Part shown: piece by piece, positions 39,153 through 51,787 of the stretch
Position numbering within the stretch: the first letter of the stretch is position 1
How the letters are laid out: each line of letters starts with the position of its first letter
DNA from: Gammaproteobacteria bacterium
GTDB lineage: Bacteria; Pseudomonadota; Gammaproteobacteria; Poriferisulfidales; Poriferisulfidaceae
Length of the DNA: 64,000 bases
Reading direction: 5' to 3'
NCBI GenBank assembly: GCA_028819565.1
Contig: JAPPLD010000013.1
Span: 24,893 to 88,892 of the forward strand
Made by a program: the position numbers and the translations under genes
The notes under the pieces: model-generated
The model's input: only the letters and a program-made list of their open reading frames with translations
Told to the model about the DNA's origin: nothing
The model's database searches: none

Positions 39153-40471
39153 ACGGGAACGAGATGAGAATCGGATTGCTGGGGCTCGGTTGCGTGGGTT
39201 GCGGCGTCATTCGCGCGTTGTCACGCAATCAGGAAGAAATCGAACGCCGGGCCGGTCGGCGCCTGAATATCGTCACCGCCTGTGCCAGAGACCTAGACAA
39301 GGAACGGGATTGCGATCTTGACGGAATCCAACTGACGCAGGACCCGCAACAAGTCGTGGATCATCCGGAAGTGGACGTAGTGATCGAACTGATGGGCGGT
39401 ATTGATCCCGCACGCGAACTGATCCTGCGCGCAATCGACCAGAGCCGGCCGGTGATTACTGCGAACAAGCACCTGATCGCCCTGCACGGGAGCGAGATAT
39501 TTGCGCGTGCAGAGCAGAAGGGCGTCAACATTGCATTCGAAGCGGCCGTTGCGGGCAGTATTCCCATCATCAAGAACATCCGAGAAAGCCTGAGCGGGAA
39601 CCGAATCGAATGGATTGCCGGAATCATCAACGGCACGGGCAACTACATCCTCACGGCAATGGAAGAGGAAGGCCGCCCGTTTTCGGAGATACTTGCTGAA
39701 GCGCAGCGGCTTGGTTATGCGGAGGCGGACCCGACTTTTGATGTCGACGGCACCGATGCTGCACACAAGCTGACGATTCTGGCCTCCATCGCCTTCGGCA
39801 TTCCTTTGTCTTACGATCATGTGCATGTTGAAGGGATCTCGGACATCACCTCGGAAAACATTGCGGACGCCCGTTCCCTGGGCTACCGGATCAAGCATCT
39901 GGGCATCGCCAAGAGAACCGACGAAGGGATCGAATTGCGAGTCCATCCCACCCTGATCCCGCGTTCACGCCTGGTAGCCAATGTTGCCGGCGTCATGAAT
40001 GCCGTGGTTGTGAAGTCCGATGCGGCGGGTGCGCATCTGTACTACGGCGCCGGCGCCGGTGGAGACCCGACAGCTTCGGCAGTGATCGCGGACCTTGTGG
40101 ATGTGGTGCGGACGCTGACCACTGACGCGGAGAACCGAGTGCCGCACCTGGCCTACCAGCCCCATGCGCTGAGCGATATTCCGATCCTGCCAATCGGGCA
40201 GGTTACGACTGCCTGCTATCTGAGATTGCAAGTAATCGATCGCCCCGGCGTGCTGGCCGCGGTAACTGACATTTTGGGCAGCCTGGGAATCAGCATCGAG
40301 GCAATCCGGCAGCGTGAACCTGATATCGAAGGCGCGGACGGCAGCGTTCCGGTGATTCTGCTGACCCACGAAGTTCCAGAGGATCACATGGATCAGGCGC
40401 TTTCACGCATCGAGGAATTGGATGATATCGTTGCTCCGGTTCAAAGGATTCGGATCGAACTTTTGAAATAA
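39149..40471 (+). CDS. hom: Homoserine dehydrogenase
   Basis: IGLLGLGCVGCGVIRAL; VITANKHLIALHG; GIINGTGNYILTAM; C-terminal ACT domain. Confidence 0.96.
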   Translation: MNGNEMRIGLLGLGCVGCGVIRALSRNQEEIERRAGRRLNIVTACARDLDKERDCDLDGIQLTQDPQQVVDHPEVDVVIELMGGIDPARELILRAIDQSRPVITANKHLIALHGSEIFARAEQKGVNIAFEAAVAGSIPIIKNIRESLSGNRIEWIAGIINGTGNYILTAMEEEGRPFSEILAEAQRLGYAEADPTFDVDGTDAAHKLTILASIAFGIPLSYDHVHVEGISDITSENIADARSLGYRIKHLGIAKRTDEGIELRVHPTLIPRSRLVANVAGVMNAVVVKSDAAGAHLYYGAGAGGDPTASAVIADLVDVVRTLTTDAENRVPHLAYQPHALSDIPILPIGQVTTACYLRLQVIDRPGVLAAVTDILGSLGISIEAIRQREPDIEGADGSVPVILLTHEVPEDHMDQALSRIEELDDIVAPVQRIRIELLK

Positions 40472-40490
40472 GAGGGGGGTCAGATGGAAT

Positions 40491-41621
40491 ATGGAGACGC
40501 GACGCTACACCGGGTTGATTGACCGTTATCGGGAATTCCTGCCACTTGCGCAGGACACGCCAGCGGTTACCCTGTGCGAGGGCGATACCCCGCTTATTGA
40601 GTTGAAGCGACTGCCTCGCGAATGGGGGACGGACTGCCGGGTGTTGGCCAAGTTCGAAGGGCTCAACCCGACTGGCTCATTTAAGGATCGAGGCATGACC
40701 GTGGCGGTGACCCGGGCCGCGGAAGAGGGCAGCCGGGCGATCATCTGCGCGTCTACAGGCAACACTTCGGCTTCCGCTGCGGCTTATGCCACTCGGGCCA
40801 ACATGGAATGTTTCGTGCTGATTCCAGAAGGGAATGTTGCACTGGGAAAACTCGCTCAGGCGATTATGCATGGCGCGACCATCCTCCAGATCAAAGGAAA
40901 TTTCGACGATGGCATGCGTCTCGTCCGAGAAGTGGGTAAGGAAATGCCCGTATCCATTGTCAATTCGATCAATCCCTACCGGCTCCAAGGGCAAAAAACC
41001 ATCGCTTACGAAGTCGTCGGGGCATTGGGAACTCCTCCGGATTACCATTGCCTTCCAGTCGGGAATGCTGGCAACATCAGCGCGCACTGGATCGGGTACA
41101 GTGAATTGGCTGGCTGCCGTTCCGAAGTGACTGAAACCTGCGAGTCTTCGTTGGACTCACACAATATCGAAGTGCCGAAGCAGGTCGATAAGCGGCCAGT
41201 CATGGTGGGTTACCAGGCCTCGGGCAGCGCCCCGTTCATGCGAGGCGAATGGGTGGAGAAGCCGGAGACCCGGGCGACCGCCATCCGCATCGGCCACCCG
41301 CAGAGTTGGGATTACGCCTGGATCGTACACCGCGAGTCGGGCGGATGGTTCGATGAATGCACGGACGAAGAAATCCTGGAAATGCAAAGGCAGTTGGCCA
41401 GTAACGAAGGTGTTTTCTGCGAACCAGCTTCGGCAGTGTCGGTGGCGGGCGTCATGCGAGATATCCGTTCGGGCAAGATCGAAAATGGCAGTACCGTGGT
41501 TTGCACACTGACGGGGCACGGATTGAAAGACCCCAGTGTGGTCGAGGACGTGAAACTGGAAAGCGTCGAGCCTACCTTGGCGGACATCAAGGACGTAATC
41601 GGGAATAAGCTGGGAATCTGA
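40491..41621 (+). CDS. thrC: Threonine synthase
   Basis: CEGDTPLIEL; NPTGSFKDRGMTVAV; CASTGNTSASAAAYA; follows hom. Confidence 0.95.
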   Translation: METRRYTGLIDRYREFLPLAQDTPAVTLCEGDTPLIELKRLPREWGTDCRVLAKFEGLNPTGSFKDRGMTVAVTRAAEEGSRAIICASTGNTSASAAAYATRANMECFVLIPEGNVALGKLAQAIMHGATILQIKGNFDDGMRLVREVGKEMPVSIVNSINPYRLQGQKTIAYEVVGALGTPPDYHCLPVGNAGNISAHWIGYSELAGCRSEVTETCESSLDSHNIEVPKQVDKRPVMVGYQASGSAPFMRGEWVEKPETRATAIRIGHPQSWDYAWIVHRESGGWFDECTDEEILEMQRQLASNEGVFCEPASAVSVAGVMRDIRSGKIENGSTVVCTLTGHGLKDPSVVEDVKLESVEPTLADIKDVIGNKLGI

Positions 41622-41660
41622 ATTCCGCTCGTCCTCGTACGAGAGACGGATCGGCCCAGA

Positions 41661-42524
41661 TCAAGACGTAGATTTGATGCAGCCCAGCCGGGTGAAGGGG
41701 ATCAAGCGAGGCGTTGCCGCCTGGTAGTCGCTGTAGGAAGGGTAGTGCGACGCGGATATGGTTTCAGTCATTCTGCTCGAGCCGAAGAACACACCGGTCA
41801 ATGCAATAAGACCAAAACCGCTCCAGTTGAAAATTTCTCCGGTCGCGGCGATGGCAAACAGGTAGAACACCCACCACATCCCGAGTTCACAGAAGAAATT
41901 CGGATGTCGACAATATTGGAACAGTCCCGTTGTGATGAACGGAGCCTCGATCGGAAGGCCTTGCTCTTGGCGTACTTTCTTCTGTTGCTGGAAGCGCCAC
42001 ATCTGCTGATCCGCGACCGCTTCCCCGATCCAGAATAGAGCGAACAAGGCGGTGGCTAATCCGTCCAGCCAGTTCAGCGGAGATTCCATGGCGATCCAGG
42101 CGTGATGTATGGGCGAGGTAAACAGCCAGATAATGAACAATTGCCCAGGGGCAACAAACGCGATATTGAAGACCTGAAACCAGAAAGGTCCGGCTTTCTC
42201 GCGCATATAGACCCACCGATAATCCTCTCCGCCGGGTTGGTAGCCTCCTTTTCGTGCGTAATTAAATGTCAGGCGGACAGCCCAGAGACAGATCAGAAGC
42301 GTCATCAGGTTCAGACGAGACGACTCGAAATCGGCGCTTGCCGCGACGATCAGGCAGAAAATGGCCGGGGCGACCGACCAGACCCGATCTACCCACGAAT
42401 ATTCGCGCGTGATGACCGATAGCAGCCAGCACGTAATCGCCAGAACAATAGCGAGATCAAGTACAGATCCATATGGCGTGCCCACCATAGGATGGTTGAT
42501 GAAATTGAGGAGCGAAAGATCCAT
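41661..42524 (-). CDS. DUF1295 (steroid 5-alpha-reductase-like) membrane protein
   Basis: WSVAPAIFCLIVA; NYARKGGYQPGGEDYRW; GLFQYCRHPNFFCELGMWW. Confidence 0.87.
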   Translation of the reverse strand: MDLSLLNFINHPMVGTPYGSVLDLAIVLAITCWLLSVITREYSWVDRVWSVAPAIFCLIVAASADFESSRLNLMTLLICLWAVRLTFNYARKGGYQPGGEDYRWVYMREKAGPFWFQVFNIAFVAPGQLFIIWLFTSPIHHAWIAMESPLNWLDGLATALFALFWIGEAVADQQMWRFQQQKKVRQEQGLPIEAPFITTGLFQYCRHPNFFCELGMWWVFYLFAIAATGEIFNWSGFGLIALTGVFFGSSRMTETISASHYPSYSDYQAATPRLIPFTRLGCIKSTS

Positions 42525-42548
42525 TGCCGAATCTGCCCCGAAGTTTAA

Positions 42549-43916
42549 TCAGACCCGGCGTGCCAACTCGGCTGCGGCACCGATGTAGTCGCGTGGCGTC
42601 ATCGCCGACAGTCGCTGCTTGGCTTCGTCAGGCAAATCCAGCCCCGAAATGAACTCGGCCAAGTTCTCTTGGGTGATGCGCTGCCCCCGGGTAAATTCTT
42701 TGAGTTGTTCGTAGGGATCCGGCAGGCCATAACGCTTCATTACGGTTTGAACGGCTTCCGCCAAAACCTCAGGACAGGCTTCCAGATCGTCATCCAACCG
42801 GTCCGTGTCCACATCCAACTTGCCCAGGCCACGCTCAAGCGCGGCGTATGCATTGGTGCTGCATGCCAAGGTCGCACCCATGTTCCGCAATACAGTGGAA
42901 TCGCTAAGGTCGCGCTGCAAGCGTGAAATCGGCAGTTTGTTCGCATAGTAGTCCAGTTCGGCGCAAGCCAGCCCCAAGTTGCCCTCTGCATTCTCGAAGT
43001 CGATCGGATTGACCTTGTGCGGCATGGTGGAAGACCCGACTTCACCGGCCTTGGCCTTCTGTCGGAAGTAACCTAGAGAAATGTACTGCCAGACGTCCCG
43101 GGCGAAATCGGTCAGCAGGTTGTTGATACGGATCAGGCAGTGGAAGAACTCCGTGAACTGATCGTAGGGTTCGATTTGCGTGGTGTAGGGATTCGAATCC
43201 AGCCCGAGCGAATCCAGAACTTTTTCGGAAAGCCCGGCCCAGTCGACTTCCGGATAGGCGGCGAGGTGTGCGTTGTAGTTGCCGACGGCTCCGTTCATCT
43301 TGCCCAGAAAACGCATGCTCCGAAGAAATTCCAGCTGGCGTCGAAGCCGAGCAACCGTTACCGCGAGTTCCTTGCCGACGGTGGTCGGCGAGGCAGGCTG
43401 ACCGTGCGTGCGCGACAACATCGGGATGTCCGCATATTCGTGGGCCATGCTCTGAATGTTCTGCTCAAGGCGCTCTAGGGCCGGCAGCACGACTTCCGTG
43501 CGGGCGCGGTCGAGCATCAGGGCATAGGCTGGATGGTTGACGTCCCACGAGGTGCAGGCAAAGTGAATGAATCCCTCCAGTGCGCCCAGGTCCGGATCTT
43601 CCTTGAGTTTCTCGCGCAAGAAATACTCCAGGGCTTTGACGTCGTGGTTGGTTTCTTTTTCGATATCCTTGACCTGCTGGGCCTGCTCGGGAGAGAATCC
43701 CGCAACCAGCGACTGAAGGCGCTCTTTGGCTGCATCGGACAAAGATGGAATCTCCGAGATCCCCGAGTGATCCGACAAGGCCACAAGCCATGCAACCTCC
43801 ACCTCAAGGCGGTGGTGAATCAGGCCAAATTCGGAGAATAACTGACGCAGTCGCGTGTTTGTAGTCTTGTGGTAACGCCCATCAACCGGCGACAGGGCAG
43901 TCAATGGCGAAAGTTC
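42549..43916 (-). CDS. purB: Adenylosuccinate lyase; probable TTG start
   Basis: LELSPLTALSPVDGRYHKTTNTRLRQLFSEFGLIHHRLEVE; GSSTMPHKVNPIDFENAEGNL; ORF track start 43940 is probably 8 codons too long. Confidence 0.93.
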   Translation of the reverse strand, partial: ELSPLTALSPVDGRYHKTTNTRLRQLFSEFGLIHHRLEVEVAWLVALSDHSGISEIPSLSDAAKERLQSLVAGFSPEQAQQVKDIEKETNHDVKALEYFLREKLKEDPDLGALEGFIHFACTSWDVNHPAYALMLDRARTEVVLPALERLEQNIQSMAHEYADIPMLSRTHGQPASPTTVGKELAVTVARLRRQLEFLRSMRFLGKMNGAVGNYNAHLAAYPEVDWAGLSEKVLDSLGLDSNPYTTQIEPYDQFTEFFHCLIRINNLLTDFARDVWQYISLGYFRQKAKAGEVGSSTMPHKVNPIDFENAEGNLGLACAELDYYANKLPISRLQRDLSDSTVLRNMGATLACSTNAYAALERGLGKLDVDTDRLDDDLEACPEVLAEAVQTVMKRYGLPDPYEQLKEFTRGQRITQENLAEFISGLDLPDEAKQRLSAMTPRDYIGAAAELARRV

Positions 43917-43990
43917 CAAGCGTACGACTCTCAATAACAAATTTCTAGATTAATTATACTGCTCCTTGCAAATCATCGCTTTTTTATCAA

Positions 43991-45361
43991 ATGGCTTCAT
44001 ATCGCACAGAAAAAGACAGCATGGGAGAAATCCAGGTTCCCGAAGATGCCCTTTATGGTGCACAAACACAGCGTGCAGTTGAAAACTTTCCGGTCAGCGG
44101 CCTGACCATGCCGCGTGCTTTCCTGTACGGGCTCGGCCTGGTCAAGGCGGCCTGCACGGAAGCCAACGCGAGCCTGGGCTTGCTGGAGCAGGAAAAAGCC
44201 GATGCCATCATCGCGGCCGCCCAGCAGGTCGCGAATGGCCAGCACGATGTGGAATTTCCGGTGGACGTGTTTCAGACCGGTTCCGGGACCAGCACGAACA
44301 TGAACGCCAATGAGGTGATTGCCCATCTGGCGGGGAAAGGCGTGCATCCCAACGATCACGTCAACATGAGTCAGAGTTCGAACGACGTGATCCCAACTGT
44401 CCTGCATGTCAGCGCCGCATTGGCGCTTCATGAGCGGTTATTGCCGGCCTTGCGACATTTGCATCAGACGGTGGAGGCCAAGGCGACCGACCTGGATCGG
44501 CAGGTCAAGACCGGGCGCACTCACCTGATGGATGCGATGCCGGTGCGAATGTCACAGGAAGTTGGAGCTTGGGCCAGCCAGATCCGCTACGGAATAGAAC
44601 GGATCGAGGCGGCATTACCCCGATTGCTGGAACTGGCGCAGGGCGGTACGGCTGTGGGCAGCGGCATCAATGCCCCGGAGGGGTTTGAAGATGCCTTTAT
44701 CGAATCGATTCGAAACAGCACTTCGCTCGACTTTCAATCCAAGCCGGATAAATTTGAGGGACTGGCGGCCCAAGATACGGCTGTAGAGCTCAGCGGGCAA
44801 CTGCGCACGGTGGCCGTAAGCCTGATGAAAATTGCCAACGACTTGCGCTGGATGAATTCCGGACCCTTGGCGGGTCTTGGAGAGATCGCGTTGCCAGCCC
44901 TGCAGCCAGGCAGCAGCATTATGCCGGGCAAGGTCAATCCGGTAATTCCTGAAGCAACGGCGATGGTGGCCGCCCAAGTGATGGGAAACGACGCGACGAT
45001 TGCAGTAGCGGGGCAGTCTGGCAGCTTCCAGCTGAACGTCATGTTGCCGGTGATTGCCTATAACCTGTTGCAAAGCATTGAGCTGCTTTCCAATTCTTCG
45101 CGCCTTCTGGCCGACCAGGCGATTTCTGGTTTCACCGTCAATGAAGCGGTATTGCAAGAGTCGCTTGGGCGGAATCCGATTCTGGTTACGGCGTTGAACA
45201 CCGTAATCGGCTATGAAAAAGGAGCGGCTATCGCCAAGCAGGCCTATGCGGAGGGACGCCCGGTCATCGATGTGGCGCGGGAACAGACCGACCTGTCCGA
45301 AGAGGAATTGAAACGTCTCCTGGATCCGGACGCGTTGACCCGCGGAGGAATTCAGAAGTAA
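43991..45361 (+). CDS. fumC: Class II fumarate hydratase
   Basis: YRTEKDSMGEIQVPEDALYGAQTQRAVENFPVSG; GSSIMPGKVNPVIPEA. Confidence 0.97.
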   Translation: MASYRTEKDSMGEIQVPEDALYGAQTQRAVENFPVSGLTMPRAFLYGLGLVKAACTEANASLGLLEQEKADAIIAAAQQVANGQHDVEFPVDVFQTGSGTSTNMNANEVIAHLAGKGVHPNDHVNMSQSSNDVIPTVLHVSAALALHERLLPALRHLHQTVEAKATDLDRQVKTGRTHLMDAMPVRMSQEVGAWASQIRYGIERIEAALPRLLELAQGGTAVGSGINAPEGFEDAFIESIRNSTSLDFQSKPDKFEGLAAQDTAVELSGQLRTVAVSLMKIANDLRWMNSGPLAGLGEIALPALQPGSSIMPGKVNPVIPEATAMVAAQVMGNDATIAVAGQSGSFQLNVMLPVIAYNLLQSIELLSNSSRLLADQAISGFTVNEAVLQESLGRNPILVTALNTVIGYEKGAAIAKQAYAEGRPVIDVAREQTDLSEEELKRLLDPDALTRGGIQK

Positions 45362-45400
45362 CCGGCAACCGGTGCCTTAGAATCCCGGAAAGCAAGCCGC

Positions 45401-48073
<2,673 letters not shown>

Positions 48074-48191
48074 AGTTTTGTAATTTCGTAAGTTTTCGTT
48101 CAGAAAGAATTAAATTTAACACTCCGCCGGGATTGGCGGACGGCGACAAACGCCTATTTTCGCACGAAACCGTCTACGAGGCGACGGAATC

Positions 48192-48196
48192 TGCAT
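48192..48196. repeat. Left copy of 5-bp target-site duplication (TGCAT)
   Basis: TGCAT immediately outside the left CCCCGATC IS end. Confidence 0.92.
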
Positions 48197-50099
48197 CCCC
48201 GATCTCCGAGCTAATCGAGTCAAGACAAGAAGAGAGGCCCGGCTGGCGGTGCATTAACTGCGTGTAGCAGTTAAAATCAGTGGTGACAACCATTCACCCA
48301 TCGGGTGAATCAACAACAACCAACCGGGAGCCCCATTATATGATCAAATCATCCTGCCGGTTCGCCGTCGGCGGCGACCCGGGCCTGAACCAGACCAGCG
48401 CGCACGGTGGCGTCCTGTTGTGGCTGGAGGGGCTGCGCCTGATGGGCGCCTTCCATCGCCTGCCGGTGCAGGTGTGCGGCGCCCAGGGCTGGACCGACGG
48501 CCAGATGATGCTGGCGATAAGCCTGCTGAATATCGTCGGCTACGAGCACGTCTCGGACGTGGACGCGCTGGAGGAAGACGCCAGCCTGTGCCGCCTGGTG
48601 CGGGAGTATGAGCCGGAGCTTTTCGGCCTGCCGGCGGCGGCCCTGGCGCACCGCTTCCGGGGTGGGCGCGGCCGCACCTTCCCGTCGGCGAGTTCGGTGC
48701 ACGACTGGCTGCTGCGCTTCCAGGACCAGGAGGCCGGGAAGGCGCGGGAGAAGGGTCAGGCGGTGGTGCTGGAGCCGGCGGCGGAGTTGCAGGTGGTGCA
48801 GGAGGTGACGCGCCGCCTGGCGCATCGCCTGATTCAGGTCTTGGGGCTGGACGAGTTGACCCTGGACATGGACGCGACGGTGCTGGCCTCCGGCAAGCGA
48901 GACGCGCTTTACACGTACCGCAGCGCGACCGGCAAGGTTCCCGGCGAGCGGGGCTACCAGCCGCTGGCGGTGTTCTGCCCGGAGCTGGGGAGGGTGCTGG
49001 CCTCGGAGTTCCGGGACGGCAACGTGCCGGCCAAGACGCGCAACCTGGAGTTGCTGGAGCAGGTGCTGGGCGAGGTGCCGCCGGCGATCCGGCGGGTCTG
49101 GTTCCGCACCGACGGCGCGGGCTTCCAGCATGGCCTGGTGCGGTTCTGCAATGAACCGGCCTCGCGCCCAGAGGCTTTGCGTCGCTTCGGGGTGATCGGC
49201 TTCGTGGTGTCGGCGGACTTGGACGATGAGATGCGCGAGTCGCTGGCGCAGACCGCGGAGAACTGGTGGGTGCCGATGCCGGGTTCGGAGCTGGAATGCG
49301 CAGATCTGGATCATGCCTCGACCTGGGATGCCAAGCCACCGCAGGCCGGACAGCTGCTTCGCTACGTGGCGACCCGGCAGGCGCGGCCGGGCGAGTTCGG
49401 GCTGGGGCCGGATGAGAGTCCGGCGACGGACCGCGCCCCGGCCTATCGGCATCAGATCTACCTGACCAACCTGGCGTATCCGCTCGCGCCGCACGAGGGG
49501 GCGGGGCTTCCGATGGCAACGGCGGAGGTGGTGCGCTATGCGCATGAACGCTGCGGGCATGGCGAGGAGGTTCATGCGGTGCTCAAGCTGGACCTGGCCG
49601 GCGGCATGCTGCCGTCGGGCAAGTTCGGGCCGAATGCGGCGTGGTGGCATCTGGCGGTGCTGTCGGCAAACCTCAACGCGCTGTTGCGGCACTGCGCCTT
49701 TGGCCGGGACTGGCTGTGGGCGCGGATGAAGCAGGTGCGGCGCCACTGGGTGCACCTGATCGCCCGGGTGACCCGGCATGCGCGGGTGCAGCGGCTGTTG
49801 TTCCAGCCATCGCGGGTGTCCCAGGTGCATCAGGCACTGGGGCGAATGACCCGGATGCTGGCGCCCGCCCCGCCGTAGCGAGACCCACCCCCATGCCGAC
49901 CCAGGAATCCGGGCCGCCCAAGGCATCGCGGCCGGCGAAGCCCTGCGCGCTGGCACGAAAATCACGCTTCAAACAGCCGGAAAACTTTCTTTCGCGGCGA
50001 GTCGGTCTGCTGGTTCGCCAGAATTTACCCTGGAATCCGCCTCAGGCGGACTCTTGGCCATGGAAAAACAGAAAAATCCCGTTAGCTCGGAGATCGGGG
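48197..50099 (+). mobile_element. IS1380-family-like insertion sequence, 1903 bp, apparently complete
   Basis: Perfect 18-bp TIRs CCCCGATCTCCGAGCTAA (48197-48214) and TTAGCTCGGAGATCGGGG (50082-50099); TGCAT duplication; intact transposase ORF. Confidence 0.93.
48340..49878 (+). CDS. IS1380-family-like DDE transposase
   Basis: GWTDGQMMLAISLLNIVGYEHVSDVDALEEDASLCRLV; LTLDMDATVLASGK; RTDGAGFQ; HGEEVHAVLKLDLAGGMLPSGKFGPNAAWWHLAVLSANL. Confidence 0.88.
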   Translation: MIKSSCRFAVGGDPGLNQTSAHGGVLLWLEGLRLMGAFHRLPVQVCGAQGWTDGQMMLAISLLNIVGYEHVSDVDALEEDASLCRLVREYEPELFGLPAAALAHRFRGGRGRTFPSASSVHDWLLRFQDQEAGKAREKGQAVVLEPAAELQVVQEVTRRLAHRLIQVLGLDELTLDMDATVLASGKRDALYTYRSATGKVPGERGYQPLAVFCPELGRVLASEFRDGNVPAKTRNLELLEQVLGEVPPAIRRVWFRTDGAGFQHGLVRFCNEPASRPEALRRFGVIGFVVSADLDDEMRESLAQTAENWWVPMPGSELECADLDHASTWDAKPPQAGQLLRYVATRQARPGEFGLGPDESPATDRAPAYRHQIYLTNLAYPLAPHEGAGLPMATAEVVRYAHERCGHGEEVHAVLKLDLAGGMLPSGKFGPNAAWWHLAVLSANLNALLRHCAFGRDWLWARMKQVRRHWVHLIARVTRHARVQRLLFQPSRVSQVHQALGRMTRMLAPAPP

Positions 50100-51179
50100 T
50101 GCATCCAACGCTTTCAAGATAACGCCCCCGCCCAAGCAAACTTCTCCAAGGTAAAACACCACCGATTGACCTGGGGCTGGAGCCCATTGGGGCAATGCGA
50201 AGTGTACCCGGCAGTCTTTTCCGTTCTGTTCCAGTCGACAATCCTGCAAGGGCTGGCGGTGACGAATCCGCGCCTTGAGAGATTGCTCCCCGGGCGGATT
50301 GCCAGCAATCCAGTGCGGTGATTCGATTTCCAGCACATGGATGTTCAAGGCTGGATGGTCGCGATCCTGGGTCACGGTCAACTGACCGTTTTCGAGGTTC
50401 TTGTCGACAACATACCAAGGGCCTCCGTCGCTTCCGGAAACTCCACCAATACCAAGGCCGGCTCGCTGGCCGATCGTCTGGAATGCCAGTCCTTGGTGTT
50501 CTCCGAGCTTGCGCCCGGAAGAATCGACAATCGGGCCGGGCTGGGCCGGGATGTAATTTGCCAAAAAATCCTGAAACCGCCGCTCACCGATGAAACAGAT
50601 GCCCGTGCTGTCTTTCTTATCATGCACCGGGAGCCCGATCCGGCGCGCCTGCTCCCGGGTTTCTTTCTTGGTCATGGCCTGCAGGGGGAAGTGGGCGGAG
50701 GCCAATTGCTCCTGATCCAGGCGATGGAGGAAATAGGTTTGATCCTTGCCCAAGTCCTCGGACTGGATGAGTTCGGGAGCGAGTCCATGAAACCGGACGC
50801 CCGCATAGTGACCCGTGGCAATACGATCCACGCCAAGCGTCCGGGCATAGTCCAGGAAAGCCCGAAACTTGATTTCTCGGTTGCACAGGATGTCCGGGTT
50901 CGGTGTGCGTCCGGCCGAATACTCGGCCAAGAAGACCTGGAACACGCGGTCCCAGTACTCTGCGGAGAAATTGATGGTGTGCAACTGGAGGTCGAGCTTG
51001 TCGCAAACCGCCTGAGCATCAGCGAGATCCACTGCCGCCGCACAATATTCCTCGGTATCATCCTCTTCCCAGTTCTTCATGAATACGGCTTCGACCTCGA
51101 TGCCGCGTTCACGCAGTTTCCAGGCTGCAACAGCCGAATCAACCCCTCCGGACAATCCGATCAATATCTGTGCCGGCAT
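50082..51179 (-). CDS. mnmA: tRNA 2-thiouridylase MnmA; extreme C-terminus replaced by IS-encoded residues
   Basis: LIGLSGGVDSAVAAWKL; GEVCLGGGVILKALDA then PRSPS-stop encoded by the IS terminal repeat. Confidence 0.95.
   Translation of the reverse strand: MPAQILIGLSGGVDSAVAAWKLRERGIEVEAVFMKNWEEDDTEEYCAAAVDLADAQAVCDKLDLQLHTINFSAEYWDRVFQVFLAEYSAGRTPNPDILCNREIKFRAFLDYARTLGVDRIATGHYAGVRFHGLAPELIQSEDLGKDQTYFLHRLDQEQLASAHFPLQAMTKKETREQARRIGLPVHDKKDSTGICFIGERRFQDFLANYIPAQPGPIVDSSGRKLGEHQGLAFQTIGQRAGLGIGGVSGSDGGPWYVVDKNLENGQLTVTQDRDHPALNIHVLEIESPHWIAGNPPGEQSLKARIRHRQPLQDCRLEQNGKDCRVHFALPQWAPAPGQSVVFYLGEVCLGGGVILKALDAPRSPS
50100..50104. repeat. Right copy of 5-bp target-site duplication (TGCAT)
   Basis: TGCAT immediately outside right ...GATCGGGG IS end. 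Confidence 0.92.
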
Positions 51180-51191
51180 GGTGGAATCCGG

Positions 51192-51635
51192 CTAGGAGGA
51201 AATGAGCGAAAGCGGGTGCCGAATCCCAGCCAGGTAGTCGTCGACACACTGCAGCACCATCGGGCTGCGCCGCCGATGCTCTGCCAGGGCAGCGATCTCG
51301 TCCCGCGTCATCCACACGGTCCGGATGATCGTGTCGTCCAGTTCCCGATCCGGATATTCCTGAATCAGCCGACCACAGAACGCAAATCGCAAGTACATGT
51401 GAGGCGAGTCAGGCAAAAGGTACTGGTAGATGCCGACCAAAGCCTCCGGGTTGAACTCCCAAGCCGCTTCTTCGAGTATCTCCCGTGCACAGCCTTGCAT
51501 CAGGGTTTCATTAGCATCCAGGTGCCCGGCCGGCTGGTTTATAACCGTTTCCCCGTCGACCCGTTCCTCAACCAGCAGGAATCGGCCATCCCGCTCGGCA
51601 ATCGCGGCAACAGTCAGGTGAGGCGTCCAATCCAT
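51192..51635 (-). CDS. NUDIX hydrolase (NudJ-like)
   Basis: PAGHLDANETLMQGCAREILEEAAWEF Nudix box; upstream of mnmA. Confidence 0.9.
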   Translation of the reverse strand: MDWTPHLTVAAIAERDGRFLLVEERVDGETVINQPAGHLDANETLMQGCAREILEEAAWEFNPEALVGIYQYLLPDSPHMYLRFAFCGRLIQEYPDRELDDTIIRTVWMTRDEIAALAEHRRRSPMVLQCVDDYLAGIRHPLSLISS

Positions 51636-51787
51636 GGTGAAAAATCAAAGCTGATCCGCGTCGCGAATATGATAGAGTGATTTTGATAAATGGTGAACTT
51701 CTGGGCACATATCCTGATGCCGACGCACTGGACAGGCGAAATGGCTAGCGTGCCGAAAAGATCCTGCGGACCGCAGGGGAGGGTGTC

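Noticed and set aside
48349-49965. 538-aa minus-strand ORF across the IS1380-like element
   Set aside because: Antisense shadow ORF of the GC-rich transposase; low-complexity Arg/His/Gln-rich translation with no recognisable domain.
50337-51680. 447-aa plus-strand ORF opposite mnmA and the NUDIX gene
   Set aside because: Antisense to two well-supported genes; no coherent domain.
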